A stretch of DNA of 64,000 nucleotides from Flagellimonas alvinocaridis (GTDB taxonomy: Bacteria > Bacteroidota > Bacteroidia > Flavobacteriales > Flavobacteriaceae): assembly GCF_004916895.1 (NCBI RefSeq), contig NZ_SNTZ01000003.1, positions 310,001 through 374,000 on the forward strand, written 5' to 3'. The position numbers and the translations under genes are program-made. Every line of letters starts with the position of its first letter. The stretch's first letter is position 1. Below, piece by piece: positions 8,938 through 19,500 of this stretch. The notes under the pieces are model-generated. The model saw only the letters and a list, made by a program, of their open reading frames with translations, made no database searches and was not told where the DNA came from.

Positions 8938-9131
8938 GCAAAACTCAAGAGTCAAGAATCTAGGGTTAAGAATCAAGACGAAAGAGAAAAGATAAAGTTC
9001 ACGAGAAAGTAAATCAATAACGGAATCAACAAATCCCAAGCACCAAATCCTAAAATAAGCTAAAGCTCAAGAACCAAGTGAGATCGGTGTCTTTTCTCTT
9101 GAATCTTTAAGCGAAGCGGTCTGAGATTTAA
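8938..9131. repeat. Noncoding stretch with degenerate TCAAGA-type repeats
   Basis: The 194 nt between the serine fusion and rlmH hold no convincing gene. The first part is a degenerate array of AAGAGTCAAGAATC-like units (about 8946-8980) with further copies near 9066 (CTCAAGAACCAAG) and 9097 (CTCTTGAATC). Similar CTTGAA-type repeats occur at 45845-45900 and inside prmC. Confidence 0.5.
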
Positions 9132-9605
9132 TCATTGATGGTGATAAGGCTCGTTCCGTAGAATAGAGAACCCTCGGTACAACTGCTCTACAAAGAACAA
9201 ACGCACCATTTGGTGGGAAAAGGTCATTTTGGACAGGCTTATTTTTCCATTGCATCTCTGGTAGAGGGCCTCACTGAAGCCGTAAGGTCCGCCAATGACC
9301 AGTACCAAATTCTTTATGCCACTGTTCATTTTCTTTTGGAGGAATTGGGAAAACTCGACCGAGGTATACTGTTTTCCTTTTTCATCAAGCAGAACAAGTA
9401 CGTCTGAATTTTGGATCTGTCCCAAGATTTGTTCCCCTTCCTTTTCTTTTTGTTGGGCTTCGGAAAGATTTTTACTGTTTTTGATATCGGGAATAACCTG
9501 CAACTGAAACTTGATGTAATGTTGCAACCGCTTTTCGTAAATGGCGATAAGTCGTTCTAGATCAGGATTATCGGTTTTGCCTATGGCGATCAAGGTAATC
9601 TGCAT
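9132..9605 (-). CDS. rlmH: 23S rRNA (pseudouridine1915-N3)-methyltransferase RlmH
   Basis: A 157-residue SPOUT methyltransferase that methylates pseudouridine 1915 in helix 69 of 23S rRNA on assembled 70S ribosomes. MQITLIAIGKT is the usual start (ATG at 9605; an upstream in-frame start at 9653 is unlikely). The SAM-binding trefoil knot appears as LVLVIGGPYGFSEALY, SLSKMTFSHQMVRLFFVEQLYRG and the invariant C-terminal YHHQ. Normal length. Divergent from nadC. Confidence 0.95.
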   Translation of the reverse strand: MQITLIAIGKTDNPDLERLIAIYEKRLQHYIKFQLQVIPDIKNSKNLSEAQQKEKEGEQILGQIQNSDVLVLLDEKGKQYTSVEFSQFLQKKMNSGIKNLVLVIGGPYGFSEALYQRCNGKISLSKMTFSHQMVRLFFVEQLYRGFSILRNEPYHHQ

Positions 9606-9699
9606 CCCCAAAAATAATCCTTTGTGTTGAAACAAGAACCATGTATTGGGCATGGGTAAGGAGCAATGTTTTTACTATTTTCGTTAAAACCCCTTGTGG

Positions 9700-10557
9700 A
9701 TGATATCCGAAGAACAATTTCAGAAAGAACTCAGTTTGATCATTGCCAACGCCATTCGGGAAGATGTCGGGGATGGCGACCATAGCTCCTTGGCCTGTAT
9801 TCCGGCTACTGCCACAGGCAAGGCGAAGCTACTGGTAAAGGATGAAGGTGTATTGGCCGGTGTGGCCTTTGCCCAGCAAGTATTCCAGTATGTGGACCCA
9901 GAGCTTAAGGTAGAGGTTTTACTGCCCGACGGTACCTTGGTCAAGCATGGGGATATTGCCTTTTATGTGGAGGGAAGTTCCCAAAGTATTCTAAAGGCCG
10001 AACGCTTGGTACTCAATGCCATGCAGCGAATGAGTGCCATTGCTACGAAGACCCGATACTATGTGTCGCTTTTGGAAGGTACGGGCACCAAGATTTTGGA
10101 CACCCGAAAGACCACTCCGGGAATCAGGGCCCTGGAAAAATGGGCGGTGAAGATTGGAGGAGGTGAGAACCATAGGTTTGCCCTCTACGATATGATCATG
10201 CTCAAGGACAACCATATCGACTTTGCCGGTGGCATTACCAAGGCCATCCAAAAGACCCAACAGTATCTAAAAGAACAAAACAAGGATTTAAAGATCATTG
10301 TGGAGGCAAGGAATTTGGATGAAGTGGAAGAAATCTTGCAATCCAAAGGCGTCTACAGGATTTTACTGGATAATTTCAATTATGCCGATACCAGAAATGC
10401 CGTGCAACGCATAGGAGAGCAGTGCCTTACCGAATCTTCGGGTGGGATTACGGAAGATACCATACGGAAATATGCCGAGTGCGGTGTGGATTACATATCC
10501 TCTGGGGCATTGACACATTCCGTATACAACATGGACCTTAGTTTAAAAGCGGTTTAG
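9700..10557 (+). CDS. nadC: Nicotinate-nucleotide pyrophosphorylase (carboxylating), NadC
   Basis: A 285-residue quinolinate phosphoribosyltransferase: quinolinate plus PRPP gives nicotinate mononucleotide, CO2 and PPi in de novo NAD synthesis. Visible marks are REDVGDGDHSS, ERLVLNAMQRMSAIAT, KILDTRKTTPGIRALEKWAVKIGGGENHR (substrate site), KDNHI and SSGALTHS at the end. I used ATG 9700; a TTG two codons earlier is possible. It leads a compact cluster nadC-yihY-DUF2147-priA, with the stop immediately followed by the next ATG. Confidence 0.95.
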   Translation: MISEEQFQKELSLIIANAIREDVGDGDHSSLACIPATATGKAKLLVKDEGVLAGVAFAQQVFQYVDPELKVEVLLPDGTLVKHGDIAFYVEGSSQSILKAERLVLNAMQRMSAIATKTRYYVSLLEGTGTKILDTRKTTPGIRALEKWAVKIGGGENHRFALYDMIMLKDNHIDFAGGITKAIQKTQQYLKEQNKDLKIIVEARNLDEVEEILQSKGVYRILLDNFNYADTRNAVQRIGEQCLTESSGGITEDTIRKYAECGVDYISSGALTHSVYNMDLSLKAV

Positions 10558-11538
10558 ATGTCGGTAGCCATAGAAGAGCAGTTGGAGAAAATACCCGTGG
10601 TCAACTGGTTGGTACGGTTATTAAAAAACATAAAGCTCAAGGCTTTTGAAGGACTCTCTTTCTATGATCTGATGGAAATGTACGTGGTAGGTATCGTGAA
10701 AGGTGCCGTGTCCACACGTGCTAGTTCCATTGCGTTCAGCGTATTTATGGCCTTGTTCCCCTTGCTCATTTTTATGGTGACGCTCATTCCTTTTGTCATT
10801 CCGTATGTGCGAGTGGGAAATGAAAATTTTGATGCCCAGTTCCTCCTTTTCCTGGAATCTTTCCTGCCATCGGCCACAGGAGATTATTTTGGGGACATCT
10901 ACCAACAGATCAAAGATCAAAAACAAGGCGGTTTGTTGTCATCGGCCTTTCTGTTGTCCATTTTTTTAGTGGCCAATGGGGTCAATGCCATTTTTGGAGG
11001 TTTTGAAAATTCCTATCATGTAGAACTCACCCGGAATTTTTTCAGGCAGTATATCTATGCCCTCATGGTTGGGCTGTTATTGTCCATTTTGTTGATTGTG
11101 GGGGCCGTGGCCTTTGTGTATTTTGAGTTCTATATTGTGGAATACACCAGTGAATACTTTGGGAAGACCTTTGGGACCGATATTGAAAAAGGAGACACTA
11201 TAGGAATCCAATTGGCCAAGATCCTGTTTTTCATGGTACTGTCCTATCTGACCACCTCCATCCTCTACTATTTTGGGACGGCAGAAGGGCGTAAAGCCAG
11301 ATTCTTTTCAGCAGGGGCCTTGATGACGACCCTGTTGTTTGTGCTCACCTCTTATCTTTTTGGGATCTATGTGGAAAAATTTGCTCGATATAACGAACTT
11401 TATGGGGCACTGGGGGGATTGTTGATTTTGATGGTGTTCATATGGCTAAATTCCAATATCTTATTGTTGGGTTTTGAGTTGAACGCTACCTTGAATTCAT
11501 TAAAGAAGCGGCATGAAAGGCATCAAGATGTTCCATAA
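10558..11538 (+). CDS. YihY/BrkB family inner-membrane protein
   Basis: A 326-residue integral membrane protein with about six hydrophobic segments and the family region near residues 60-85 (RASSIAFSVFMALFPLLIFMV) and GGFENSYHVE. YihY/BrkB proteins were once called ribonuclease BN in error; their transport role is still not clear. Its ATG directly follows the nadC stop codon, and its 3' end overlaps the next gene, which argues for translational coupling. Confidence 0.9.
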   Translation: MSVAIEEQLEKIPVVNWLVRLLKNIKLKAFEGLSFYDLMEMYVVGIVKGAVSTRASSIAFSVFMALFPLLIFMVTLIPFVIPYVRVGNENFDAQFLLFLESFLPSATGDYFGDIYQQIKDQKQGGLLSSAFLLSIFLVANGVNAIFGGFENSYHVELTRNFFRQYIYALMVGLLLSILLIVGAVAFVYFEFYIVEYTSEYFGKTFGTDIEKGDTIGIQLAKILFFMVLSYLTTSILYYFGTAEGRKARFFSAGALMTTLLFVLTSYLFGIYVEKFARYNELYGALGGLLILMVFIWLNSNILLLGFELNATLNSLKKRHERHQDVP

Positions 11539-11962
11539 ATGTTTTTTTGTTTTGACCGTATTGGCTTTCCAGAACATGTGGTCCCAATCCGTATTCGGAA
11601 AATGGAAGACGGTGGACGACCGAAGTGGAGCTACAAAGGCCATTGTGGAGATTTATCGTGAAAATGGGCTGTTGCAGGCGAGAATCATCGATATTTTGGA
11701 AAAAGGGAAGAAAAATGCGCTCTGTACCAAGTGTAAGGGGAAGTTCAAGAACCAACCCGTATTGGGGATGAAGATTTTTCAAAACCTTGTAAAGAACGAT
11801 AAGGATGAGTACAAGGGCTCGGATATGTTGGACCCGGAACACGGAATGACCTTCAGGGGAAAATTGTGGCTCCATCCAGAGGATATGGATAAATTAATGG
11901 TCAGGGGCTATTTGGCATTTTTATACAGGACCCAGACGTGGCATCGGGTAAAGGAAGAATAA
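11513..11962 (+). CDS. DUF2147 family secreted protein
   Basis: A 149-residue exported protein. The signal peptide spans about 1-25 (cleavage near NMWSQ), and the mature part starts SVFGKWKTVDDRSG, the lipocalin-like beta-barrel opening typical of DUF2147, with KNALCTKCKGKFKNQPVLGM and WLHPEDMDKLMVRGYLAFLYRTQTWHRV at the end. The first ATG (11513) overlaps yihY by 26 nt; ATG 11528 (MFHKC) is an equally possible start. Role unknown, probably periplasmic. Confidence 0.85.
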   Translation: MKGIKMFHKCFFVLTVLAFQNMWSQSVFGKWKTVDDRSGATKAIVEIYRENGLLQARIIDILEKGKKNALCTKCKGKFKNQPVLGMKIFQNLVKNDKDEYKGSDMLDPEHGMTFRGKLWLHPEDMDKLMVRGYLAFLYRTQTWHRVKEE

Positions 11963-11966
11963 GTGT

Positions 11967-14423
11967 ATGGAGTATTTTTTGGATGTCGTCCTACCTATTC
12001 CTTTGGAACGACTTTTCACCTATAAGATAACACAAGAAGAGGCGGATTTTTTGCAGCCAGGGATGCGTGTGGCCGTTCCTTTCGGGAAATCCAAGATATA
12101 TACGGCCTTGGCCTATCAAGTCCATTCCAACGCTCCTATGGCCTATGAGGCCAAGGAAATCTACCAGATTTTGGATGAACAGCCTTTGGTCAATGCAATT
12201 CAATTGAAACATTGGCAATGGATGGCACAGTATTATATGTGTACCTTGGGAGAGGTAGTACGAAGTGCGCTGCCCAGCGCTTTTTTATTGGAAAGTGAAA
12301 CCTTGGTCATGCCCAACAAAGACGCCCAGGTTGATGAAATGCAATTGGGTGACGATGAGTTTCTGGTGTATGAAGCCTTGCAACACCAGAGCGCACTGAA
12401 AATTTTCGAGGTGAGTGATATTGTGGACAAAAAAAATGTCCTGAAACTCATCAATGGACTGGTACATAAAGGGGTGGTGCTCCAAAAAGAAGAACTGTAC
12501 GAGCAGTATAAACCGAAACTGGTACGATATGTAAAGCTTTCCGAAACTTATGATGACGAGGCCCGGTTGGAGCAGTTGTTAAATGAGCTGACCCGTGCGA
12601 CCAAACAGAGTCAGGTGGTGTTGTCCTTGTTTCAAATACAGGCCAAAACCAAGAAGCCTATCCCCATAGCCGATTTGGAAAAAGAGAGTGGTGGTTCGCG
12701 GGCCGTGATCAAAGCTCTAATTGATAAGGAGGTTTTAGAGGAATACCATATTCAAACTGATCGGGTGAATTTTGACGGCCAATCGGAAGAATCCCAACAT
12801 ATGCTCCTGAATGAACATCAGGCCAAGGCTTTGGAAACCATTCAAACTGGTTTTTCGGAAGGCAAACCTGTTCTTTTGCATGGCGTCACTTCTTCTGGAA
12901 AGACCGAAGTGTATGTAAAACTCATCCAAGAATGTTTGGAAGAGGGTAAACAGGCTCTATATCTGTTGCCCGAGATTGCACTGACCTCGCAATTGATCAG
13001 TAGGTTGCGACATTATTTTGGACATAAAGTGTCCGTTTATCATTCAAAATACAGTATCCACGAACGAGTGGAGGTCTGGAACAATGTGATGGCCAATGCG
13101 GAGAAGGCACAAATTGTCATTGGTGCTCGTTCTTCCCTGTTTTTGCCGTTTTCCAATTTAGGGTTGGTCGTGGTGGATGAGGAACATGAAAGTTCCTTTA
13201 AACAGTTTGATCCAGCGCCACGATACCATGCCCGTGATGCGGCCGTTGTGTTGGCATCCCTGCATGGAGCCCATATTGTTCTGGGGTCGGCTACGCCCAG
13301 TATAGAGAGTATGGACAATGCCAAAAAGGGAAAATATGGATATGCTTCCATCCAATATCGCTATGGCAATGTACTCATGCCGGACATTAGTTTGGTGGAT
13401 ATCAAGGAAGCGACTCGGAAAAAGCGGATGAAGGGGCATTTTTCAGAGGTTCTGCTCAGAGCCATTTCAGAAACCTTGGAAGAAGGGGAGCAGGTAATTC
13501 TCTTCCAAAACCGTCGGGGATTTGCCCCGGTGGTGGAGTGTACCACCTGTGGCCATGTGGCCCAATGCCCCAATTGCGATGTGAGCCTTACCTATCACCA
13601 GCGAAGAAATCAGCTTCGTTGTCATTATTGTGGTTACCATATGGCCTTGCAACAGGCCTGTTTGGCATGTGGCAGTGGTACATTGGATAAAAAGGGATTT
13701 GGTACAGAGCAGATTCAGGAAGAACTCAATCATCTTTTCCCTGATGTGGCCGTAGGGCGTATGGATTTGGATACCACTAGGGGAAAGTACGCGTATGAAA
13801 AAATCATTTCAGCGTTCGAAAACCAAGAGATGGATATTTTGGTGGGAACCCAAATGGTCACCAAAGGGCTCGATTTTAGAAATGTGAGCTTGGTGGGGAT
13901 CATGAATGCGGATTCTATGTTGAACTTTCCGGATTACAGGGCCCATGAACGTAGTTTTCAAATGCTTACCCAGGTGGCAGGAAGGGCAGGGCGGACCCAA
14001 AAAAGAGGCAAAGTGCTCATACAGACGTATAATCCGTATCACCAAATATTGCAACAGGTCACCACAAATGATTATAAGAAGATGTTCTCGGAGCAGTATT
14101 ACGAACGGGAGCAGTTTAAATATCCACCTTTGGTACGCATTGTCAAAATTACTTTAAAGGATAGGGATTTCAATAAGCTGAACGAGGCTGCCAGTTGGTT
14201 GGCGGGTTCTCTCAGAAACGTATTGGGACAAGACATTTTGGGGCCGGAATATCCCCCAGTGGCCCGTATCCGAAGGGATTATCTTAAAAACATCCTTATT
14301 AAAATTCCAAGGCAACAATCGCTGGTACAAACAAAAAATAGCATTAAAAGAATTGAGAAATCCTTTAATGCTATTTCCAAGTATAAAAGTGTAAGACTGG
14401 TCTACAATGTGGACCACATTTAG
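11967..14423 (+). CDS. priA: Primosomal replication protein N' (PriA helicase)
   Basis: An 818-residue 3'-5' DNA helicase that reloads the replisome at stalled or repaired forks. Domain order: N-terminal 3'BD (FLDVVLPIPLERLFTY), winged helix, helicase core with Walker A GVTSSGKTEVY, DEEH (VVDEEHESSFKQFD) and a QVAGRAGR motif, and a zinc-binding insert with paired cysteines (CTTCGHVAQCPNC, CHYCGY, CLACG). Length is slightly above the family norm. Last gene of the nadC cluster; it converges with the LytTR regulator, the two stop codons being adjacent. Confidence 0.96.
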   Translation: MEYFLDVVLPIPLERLFTYKITQEEADFLQPGMRVAVPFGKSKIYTALAYQVHSNAPMAYEAKEIYQILDEQPLVNAIQLKHWQWMAQYYMCTLGEVVRSALPSAFLLESETLVMPNKDAQVDEMQLGDDEFLVYEALQHQSALKIFEVSDIVDKKNVLKLINGLVHKGVVLQKEELYEQYKPKLVRYVKLSETYDDEARLEQLLNELTRATKQSQVVLSLFQIQAKTKKPIPIADLEKESGGSRAVIKALIDKEVLEEYHIQTDRVNFDGQSEESQHMLLNEHQAKALETIQTGFSEGKPVLLHGVTSSGKTEVYVKLIQECLEEGKQALYLLPEIALTSQLISRLRHYFGHKVSVYHSKYSIHERVEVWNNVMANAEKAQIVIGARSSLFLPFSNLGLVVVDEEHESSFKQFDPAPRYHARDAAVVLASLHGAHIVLGSATPSIESMDNAKKGKYGYASIQYRYGNVLMPDISLVDIKEATRKKRMKGHFSEVLLRAISETLEEGEQVILFQNRRGFAPVVECTTCGHVAQCPNCDVSLTYHQRRNQLRCHYCGYHMALQQACLACGSGTLDKKGFGTEQIQEELNHLFPDVAVGRMDLDTTRGKYAYEKIISAFENQEMDILVGTQMVTKGLDFRNVSLVGIMNADSMLNFPDYRAHERSFQMLTQVAGRAGRTQKRGKVLIQTYNPYHQILQQVTTNDYKKMFSEQYYEREQFKYPPLVRIVKITLKDRDFNKLNEAASWLAGSLRNVLGQDILGPEYPPVARIRRDYLKNILIKIPRQQSLVQTKNSIKRIEKSFNAISKYKSVRLVYNVDHI

Positions 14424-15116
14424 TTATACATTGGCCAGTGCTTCTGCCAATTCAGTCTTTTTGTTTCTACTTAAAGGAATCTGTCTGCCCCCCACTTCAA
14501 CATTTTTACTGTTGAATTTTTCAATCTTCTCCAGATTCACGATATAGGATTTATGGATTCTCAGAAATTTTTCGGCCGGCAATTGCTTTTCGAAGGATTT
14601 CATGGTGGATAGGATTACGATATTGGCTTCATCGGTTACCAATTTAATGTAATCGCCCAAGGCTTCTATCCATTTAATGTCGTTTAAGATAACCTTACGC
14701 TTTTTAAGGTTGCTCTTCACAAAAATATGTTCTTCATCCTCATCAACACGGTTCATTTGCTCGTATTTGGCCACTGCTCTTTTAACGGAGGCTTCAAAAC
14801 GGGCCAAAGTGATGGGTTTGTGAAGATAATCGGTCACGTCATAATCAAATGCTTTAAGGGCATAATCAGGTTTTCCCGTGATTAGAATAACCTGAGGCGG
14901 GTTCTCAAGGGCCTCTAAAAGGTCAAAACCACTAATGATTGGCATTTCAACATCTAAAAAGATAAGGTCAATTTCGTGGTTCTTTAGGCCATTTTTTGCT
15001 TCAATGGCGTTGCTGTACTCCGCAACCAAAGCAAGGTGTGGATGATTGTTGACCAACTTTGCAACGGCCATCCGCTGCATCGAGGAATCGTCTACAATTA
15101 TACTTTTTAATTTCAT
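14424..15116 (-). CDS. LytTR-family response regulator
   Basis: A 230-residue two-domain regulator. The receiver (1-120) has the acidic pair DD (9-10), phospho-acceptor D55 (LIFLDVEMP) and a conserved Lys in LHKPI. The C-terminal LytTR DNA-binding domain (about 130-230) has FVKSNLKKRKVILNDIKWIEALGDYIKL and FLRIHKSYIVNLEKI. The usual LytS-type histidine kinase partner is not adjacent, so this is an orphan regulator whose input cannot be read from the context. Confidence 0.92.
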   Translation of the reverse strand: MKLKSIIVDDSSMQRMAVAKLVNNHPHLALVAEYSNAIEAKNGLKNHEIDLIFLDVEMPIISGFDLLEALENPPQVILITGKPDYALKAFDYDVTDYLHKPITLARFEASVKRAVAKYEQMNRVDEDEEHIFVKSNLKKRKVILNDIKWIEALGDYIKLVTDEANIVILSTMKSFEKQLPAEKFLRIHKSYIVNLEKIEKFNSKNVEVGGRQIPLSRNKKTELAEALANV

Positions 15117-15321
15117 AGAATGGGGTGATTTGTAGGGTTTTAAATCATCGGCAAATTACATAAAAAAGACGTTTAACAGCAACAAAAGATGTAAACATGG
15201 TCTATTTTGTTGTGTACATTGCCATATACGTTACGTAGGTTTAGAGGGTTCATTTTGTTAATAACTCTTGTGATTTAAACGAAGTTTTTTGGGTTTTCTT
15301 GCGGGATGAAAGAAATATTGC

Positions 15322-15329
15322 TAATTTTG
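15322..15329 (+). promoter_or_regulatory. Promoter of the rpsF-rpsR-rplI operon (TAATTTTG)
   Basis: TAATTTTG fits the TAnnTTTG -7 consensus and is preceded by a TTG about 20 nt upstream, the expected spacing. It lies 23 nt before the rpsF ATG, so the leader is short. It is the best-formed promoter in this 236-nt gap; nothing else was recognised in the gap. Confidence 0.6.
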
Positions 15330-15352
15330 CGCTCCTTTAAAAAACATATAAT

Positions 15353-15691
15353 ATGAACCATTACGAAACTGTTTTCATTTTGAATCCCGTTCTGTCTGAA
15401 ACGCAGATAGAGGAAACAGTCAAGAAATTTGAGGATTTCTTGATTAAGAATGGTGCCAAAATGGTCTCCAAGGAAGATTGGGGACTTAAAAAATTGGCCT
15501 ATCCCATTCAGCACAAAAAAAGTGGATTTTACCACTTGTTTGAATTTACCGCTCCCGGTGAAGCCATCGGACCATATGAGTTGGAATTCAGGAGAGATGA
15601 GCGCGTTATGCGTTTCTTGACCGTTAAATTGGACAAGCATGCCATTGCTTGGGCCGAAAAAAGAAGAACCAAATTAAAAGCAAACGCATAG
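15353..15691 (+). CDS. rpsF: 30S ribosomal protein S6
   Basis: A 112-residue ribosomal protein that binds S18 and 16S rRNA on the platform of the small subunit. The sequence [36 protein letters not shown] and [15 protein letters not shown] is characteristic. First gene of the rpsF-rpsR-rplI operon; there is no priB or ssb between rpsF and rpsR, unlike many other phyla. Confidence 0.98.
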   Translation: MNHYETVFILNPVLSETQIEETVKKFEDFLIKNGAKMVSKEDWGLKKLAYPIQHKKSGFYHLFEFTAPGEAIGPYELEFRRDERVMRFLTVKLDKHAIAWAEKRRTKLKANA

Positions 15692-15695
15692 GGTT

Positions 15696-15992
15696 ATGGC
15701 ATCTATAGAACAACAGGCAAAAGCAAAGAAAGATGGGGAGATCAGATATTTGACCCCATTGAACATTGAGACCAACAAGCAGAAAAAGTACTGCAGGTTC
15801 AAGAAGTCAGGTATTAAGTACATTGATTACAAAGACCCAGATTTCTTGATGAAATTGGTGAACGAACAAGGAAAGCTTCTTCCCAGAAGACTTACGGGAA
15901 CTTCCCTAAAGTACCAAAGAAAAGTGGCCCAGGCTGTTAAGCGTGCCCGTCACCTAGCGTTAATGCCGTACGTTGGCGATATGTTGAAATAA
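15696..15992 (+). CDS. rpsR: 30S ribosomal protein S18
   Basis: A 98-residue basic protein that packs against S6. The core [41 protein letters not shown] and [20 protein letters not shown] identifies it clearly. The N-terminal extension of about 28 residues is usual for Bacteroidota. It starts 4 nt after the rpsF stop. Confidence 0.98.
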   Translation: MASIEQQAKAKKDGEIRYLTPLNIETNKQKKYCRFKKSGIKYIDYKDPDFLMKLVNEQGKLLPRRLTGTSLKYQRKVAQAVKRARHLALMPYVGDMLK

Positions 15993-16006
15993 AAAAATAC
16001 CGAAGA

Positions 16007-16459
16007 ATGGAACTTATTCTAAAAGAAGATGTACAGGATTTGGGATTTAAGGATGATATCGTTACCGTAAAGAACGGTTACGGGAGAAATTTCCTTATCC
16101 CTCAAGGATTGGCCACTTTGGCCACACCGTCTGCCAAAAAGGTTTTGGCCGAAAATCTAAAGCAAAGGGCTCACAAAGAGAAAAAAATCATTGATGAAGC
16201 CAATACCATGGCCGAGGCCATAAAACAATTGGAAATCCGTATCCCTGCCAAAGCAGGTGCCGGTGACAAGTTGTTCGGTTCGGTAAGTAATATAGATTTG
16301 GCCTCCGCTTTGGAAAAAGCTGGTCACCAAATAGACAGAAAGTTTATCAATATTAAAGGAGGGGCCATCAAAAGAGTTGGACCTTACAATGCCATCATTA
16401 GACTTCACAGGGAAGTTGTTGTGGATTTTCCTTTTGAAGTGATAGCAGAAGCCAAGTAA
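16007..16459 (+). CDS. rplI: 50S ribosomal protein L9
   Basis: A 150-residue two-domain protein of the large subunit stalk base. The N-terminal domain MELILKEDVQDLGFKDDIVTVKNGYGRNFLIPQGLA is diagnostic, followed by the long connecting helix (KKVLAENLKQRAHKEKKI) and the C-terminal domain. It ends the operon and is followed by a strong terminator. Confidence 0.98.
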   Translation: MELILKEDVQDLGFKDDIVTVKNGYGRNFLIPQGLATLATPSAKKVLAENLKQRAHKEKKIIDEANTMAEAIKQLEIRIPAKAGAGDKLFGSVSNIDLASALEKAGHQIDRKFINIKGGAIKRVGPYNAIIRLHREVVVDFPFEVIAEAK

Positions 16460-16486
16460 GCGTTAAGCTTTGGTTAATAACTTGTA

Positions 16487-16517
16487 AAGAGCTATGCATG
16501 CATAGCTCTTTTTTTTG
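16487..16517 (+). terminator. Rho-independent terminator after rplI
   Basis: A fully palindromic 24-nt sequence (arms AAGAGCTATGCA and TGCATAGCTCTT, 16487-16510) is followed by a run of T. It lies 27 nt after the rplI stop and closes the ribosomal operon. Confidence 0.9.
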
Positions 16518-16519
16518 TC

Positions 16520-16527
16520 TATGTTTG
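16520..16527 (+). promoter_or_regulatory. Candidate -7 promoter element (TATGTTTG) for the Oar-like receptor
   Basis: TATGTTTG fits TAnnTTTG and lies 33 nt before the receptor ATG, immediately after the rplI terminator. No clear -33 TTG is visible at the usual spacing because that stretch is the terminator stem. Confidence 0.4.
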
Positions 16528-16560
16528 TAGGTACTCAAAACTAAAACTAACGTATTCATT

Positions 16561-19500
16561 ATGAAGAAACTTCAGTTATTGGGCATGCTGTTCTTACTCG
16601 TGTCCACATCCGTTTTTTCCCAAGTCACGACGTCGAACATCAGGGGAACAGTCTCCGATGATCAAGGCGCTCCATTGTTAGGCGCCAATGTAGTGGCGGT
16701 GCACACACCTACAGGCACACGCTATGGGGCCATTACCAATGAGGAAGGCCGATTTAACCTTCTCAACCTTAGGGTTGGTGGGCCATATGAGGTCACAATA
16801 TCTTATGTGGGGTTTAAGACCGAAACCCAAAGTGATGTTTTCCTTTCGTTGGGAAAAACCTTCAATCTTAATTTGAATTTGGCTTCCGATAGTCAACAAT
16901 TGGACGAAGTCGTTGTGATTTCGGATAGGGGAGGGACCTTTGGTAGCGACCGTACCGGTGCAGAAACCAGTGTAGGGCGAAGAGAATTGACCCGCTTGCC
17001 CACCATTTCCAGATCTACCAACGATTTTACCCGTTTGGAACCCACAGCAAGTGCCGGTTCATTTGGGGGCCGGAACGACCAGTTCAACAACTTCTCCCTG
17101 GATGGGGCCATCTTTAACAACCCTTTTGGTCTAGATGCTGCCCAGCCTGGCGGACAGACTGATGCGAATCCCATCTCTATCGATGCGATAGACCAAATCC
17201 AAGTCACTACGGCACCTTATGATGTTACCCAATCAGGATTTACAGGGGCATCGGTAAACGCAGTAACAAAAAGTGGAACCAACGAATTCTACGGTACAGT
17301 ATACGGGTTTTATCGAAATGAAGACCTTACCGGTGGAAAAGTTAAGGGAGATGATGTTTTTAAGGCCGATTTAAGCCAGTCCCAATATGGATTGAGCATT
17401 GGTGGACCTATTGTTAAGAACAAACTCTTTTTCTTCGTCAATTTTGAAAAAGATGATCGTACTGACCTTGGAAGTTCCGGATTTGTGCCTAACCGTAACT
17501 CAGGAAGCATAAATGAATCCAGAGTACTGGCCTCCGATTTTGAATTGGTTTCCAATATTTTGAGTCAAGTCTCTATTGGAAATGGAGAGTTCTATAACCC
17601 TGGACGGTATGAAGGCTTCAATTTTGATCAAGAATCCACCAAAGGGATTTTTAAGTTGGACTGGAACATCAACGAGAAAAACAGATTGGCAATCATCTAT
17701 AACTTTTTGGATGCATCAAAAGAAAAACCGGCCCACCCAACAGCCCTTGGGTTTAGAGGACCAAACCTATCCACTTTGCAGTTTGAAAATGCAGGATATG
17801 AGATCAACAACAAGATACAGTCGGTTCAATTGGAATTAAATTCTACCCTGTCAGATGAAGCCATCAATAAACTTCAGGTTGGATATACTCATTTTGATGA
17901 TTTCAGAAATCCAAAATCAACCCCGGCACCCACAATCACACTATTGGATGAAAATGGAAGTTCCAACTATATCATTGCAGGGCATGAACCATTTTCCATC
18001 AACAACAGATTGGACCAAAAAGTATTTCAATTGACGAACAACCTGAATTTTTTTAAAGGGGACCATACCTTTACCTTGGGATTTTCTTTTGAGAAGTTCG
18101 AATTTGACAATTCATTCAACTTAGGGGCTTATGGAGCTCAAGGGGTATTCTTCCCCACCGGTTCCATAGCGGATTTTAGAGACCCCGCAAACGAAGCTGG
18201 TTTGGTGGCTTTTTACCAAGATGCATTCAATGCGGCCATAGCGGCGAACAATTCTTTGGAAGCCAATGGCGAAGGAAACCTAAATGGTTGGGCCTTAGCG
18301 GAGACCAATGTGGGGCAATTGGCGTTTTATCTGCAGGACGAATGGAATGCCACGGAGAACTTCAAATTGACCTACGGTATTCGTTTTGACAGACCTTTAT
18401 ATTTTGATTCGGCCCAAAAAGCGCAAGATGTGATTGAGGTTGCCCCGGCCTATGTGCCGGAAATACCCTATGTAAATCCCAATAACGGAGAAACCGTTTT
18501 CTTTGATTCCACCGAATTGCCCACTGATAATTGGTTGATTTCACCTCGTTTGGGCTTCAACTGGGATGTACACAATAACAACACCCTTCAAATTCGTGGA
18601 GGAACCGGAATCTTTACGGGTCGTTTTCCATTTGTATGGTTGGGTAACCAAATTGCGAACCCCAACGTTTTCTTTTATCAAGTGGTGGACCCAGATTTTA
18701 AATGGCCGCAGGTATGGAGGACCAGTTTAGGTGCCGATTATAGGTTTGATAATGGATTGATTTTGACGGCAGACCTTTCCTATTCCAAAGATGTAAATGG
18801 CCCGCATGTGCAAAACTGGGGGTTGTTGCCTCCATCGGAAAACTTATCCGGTGTTGATAACCGACCCGTATACGGCGCAAATGATTTGATCAATAATGCC
18901 TATGTTTTTTCAAACTCGGACAAGGGAAGAATTTGGAATGCAGTATTAAAGGCGCAAAAAACCTTTGAAAATGGGTTGTACGCCAGCCTGGCCTATAGCT
19001 ACTTGAATTCTAAGGATGTAAACTCCATTGAAGCCGAAATCACAGGGGATGCCTTTGTGGCCAATGCCATTTCGGGTAATGCCAATGACGATGTGTTGTC
19101 CTATTCCAGATATGGGGACACACATAGATTTGTTGGGGTTATCTCCCAAGCCTTTAAAACAGGGACCACTATTTCCGCATTTTATGAGTATGCCCAAGGA
19201 GGACGTTTTAATTATATCTACGGAGGTGACATCAATAACGATGGATCAAGCATCAACGATTTATTGTATATCCCAACCTCATCTGAGGTGGGGCAAATGA
19301 ACTTCAGTGGTGATGGACAAGCGGCAGCTTTTGAATCTTTCATTCAACAAGATGATTATTTGAGCGAACACCGCGGAGAGTATGCAGAACGATATGGAGC
19401 TTTGGCCCCATGGAGGGGAAGATGGGACTTAAAAGTGTTGCAGGACATTAAGTTTGCCAATAAAAATACCATTCAATTAAGTGTGGATGTGTTGAATGTG

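Noticed and set aside
13040..13351. Several minus-strand frames inside priA
   Set aside because: They are shadows of a strongly coding frame and have no independent signals.
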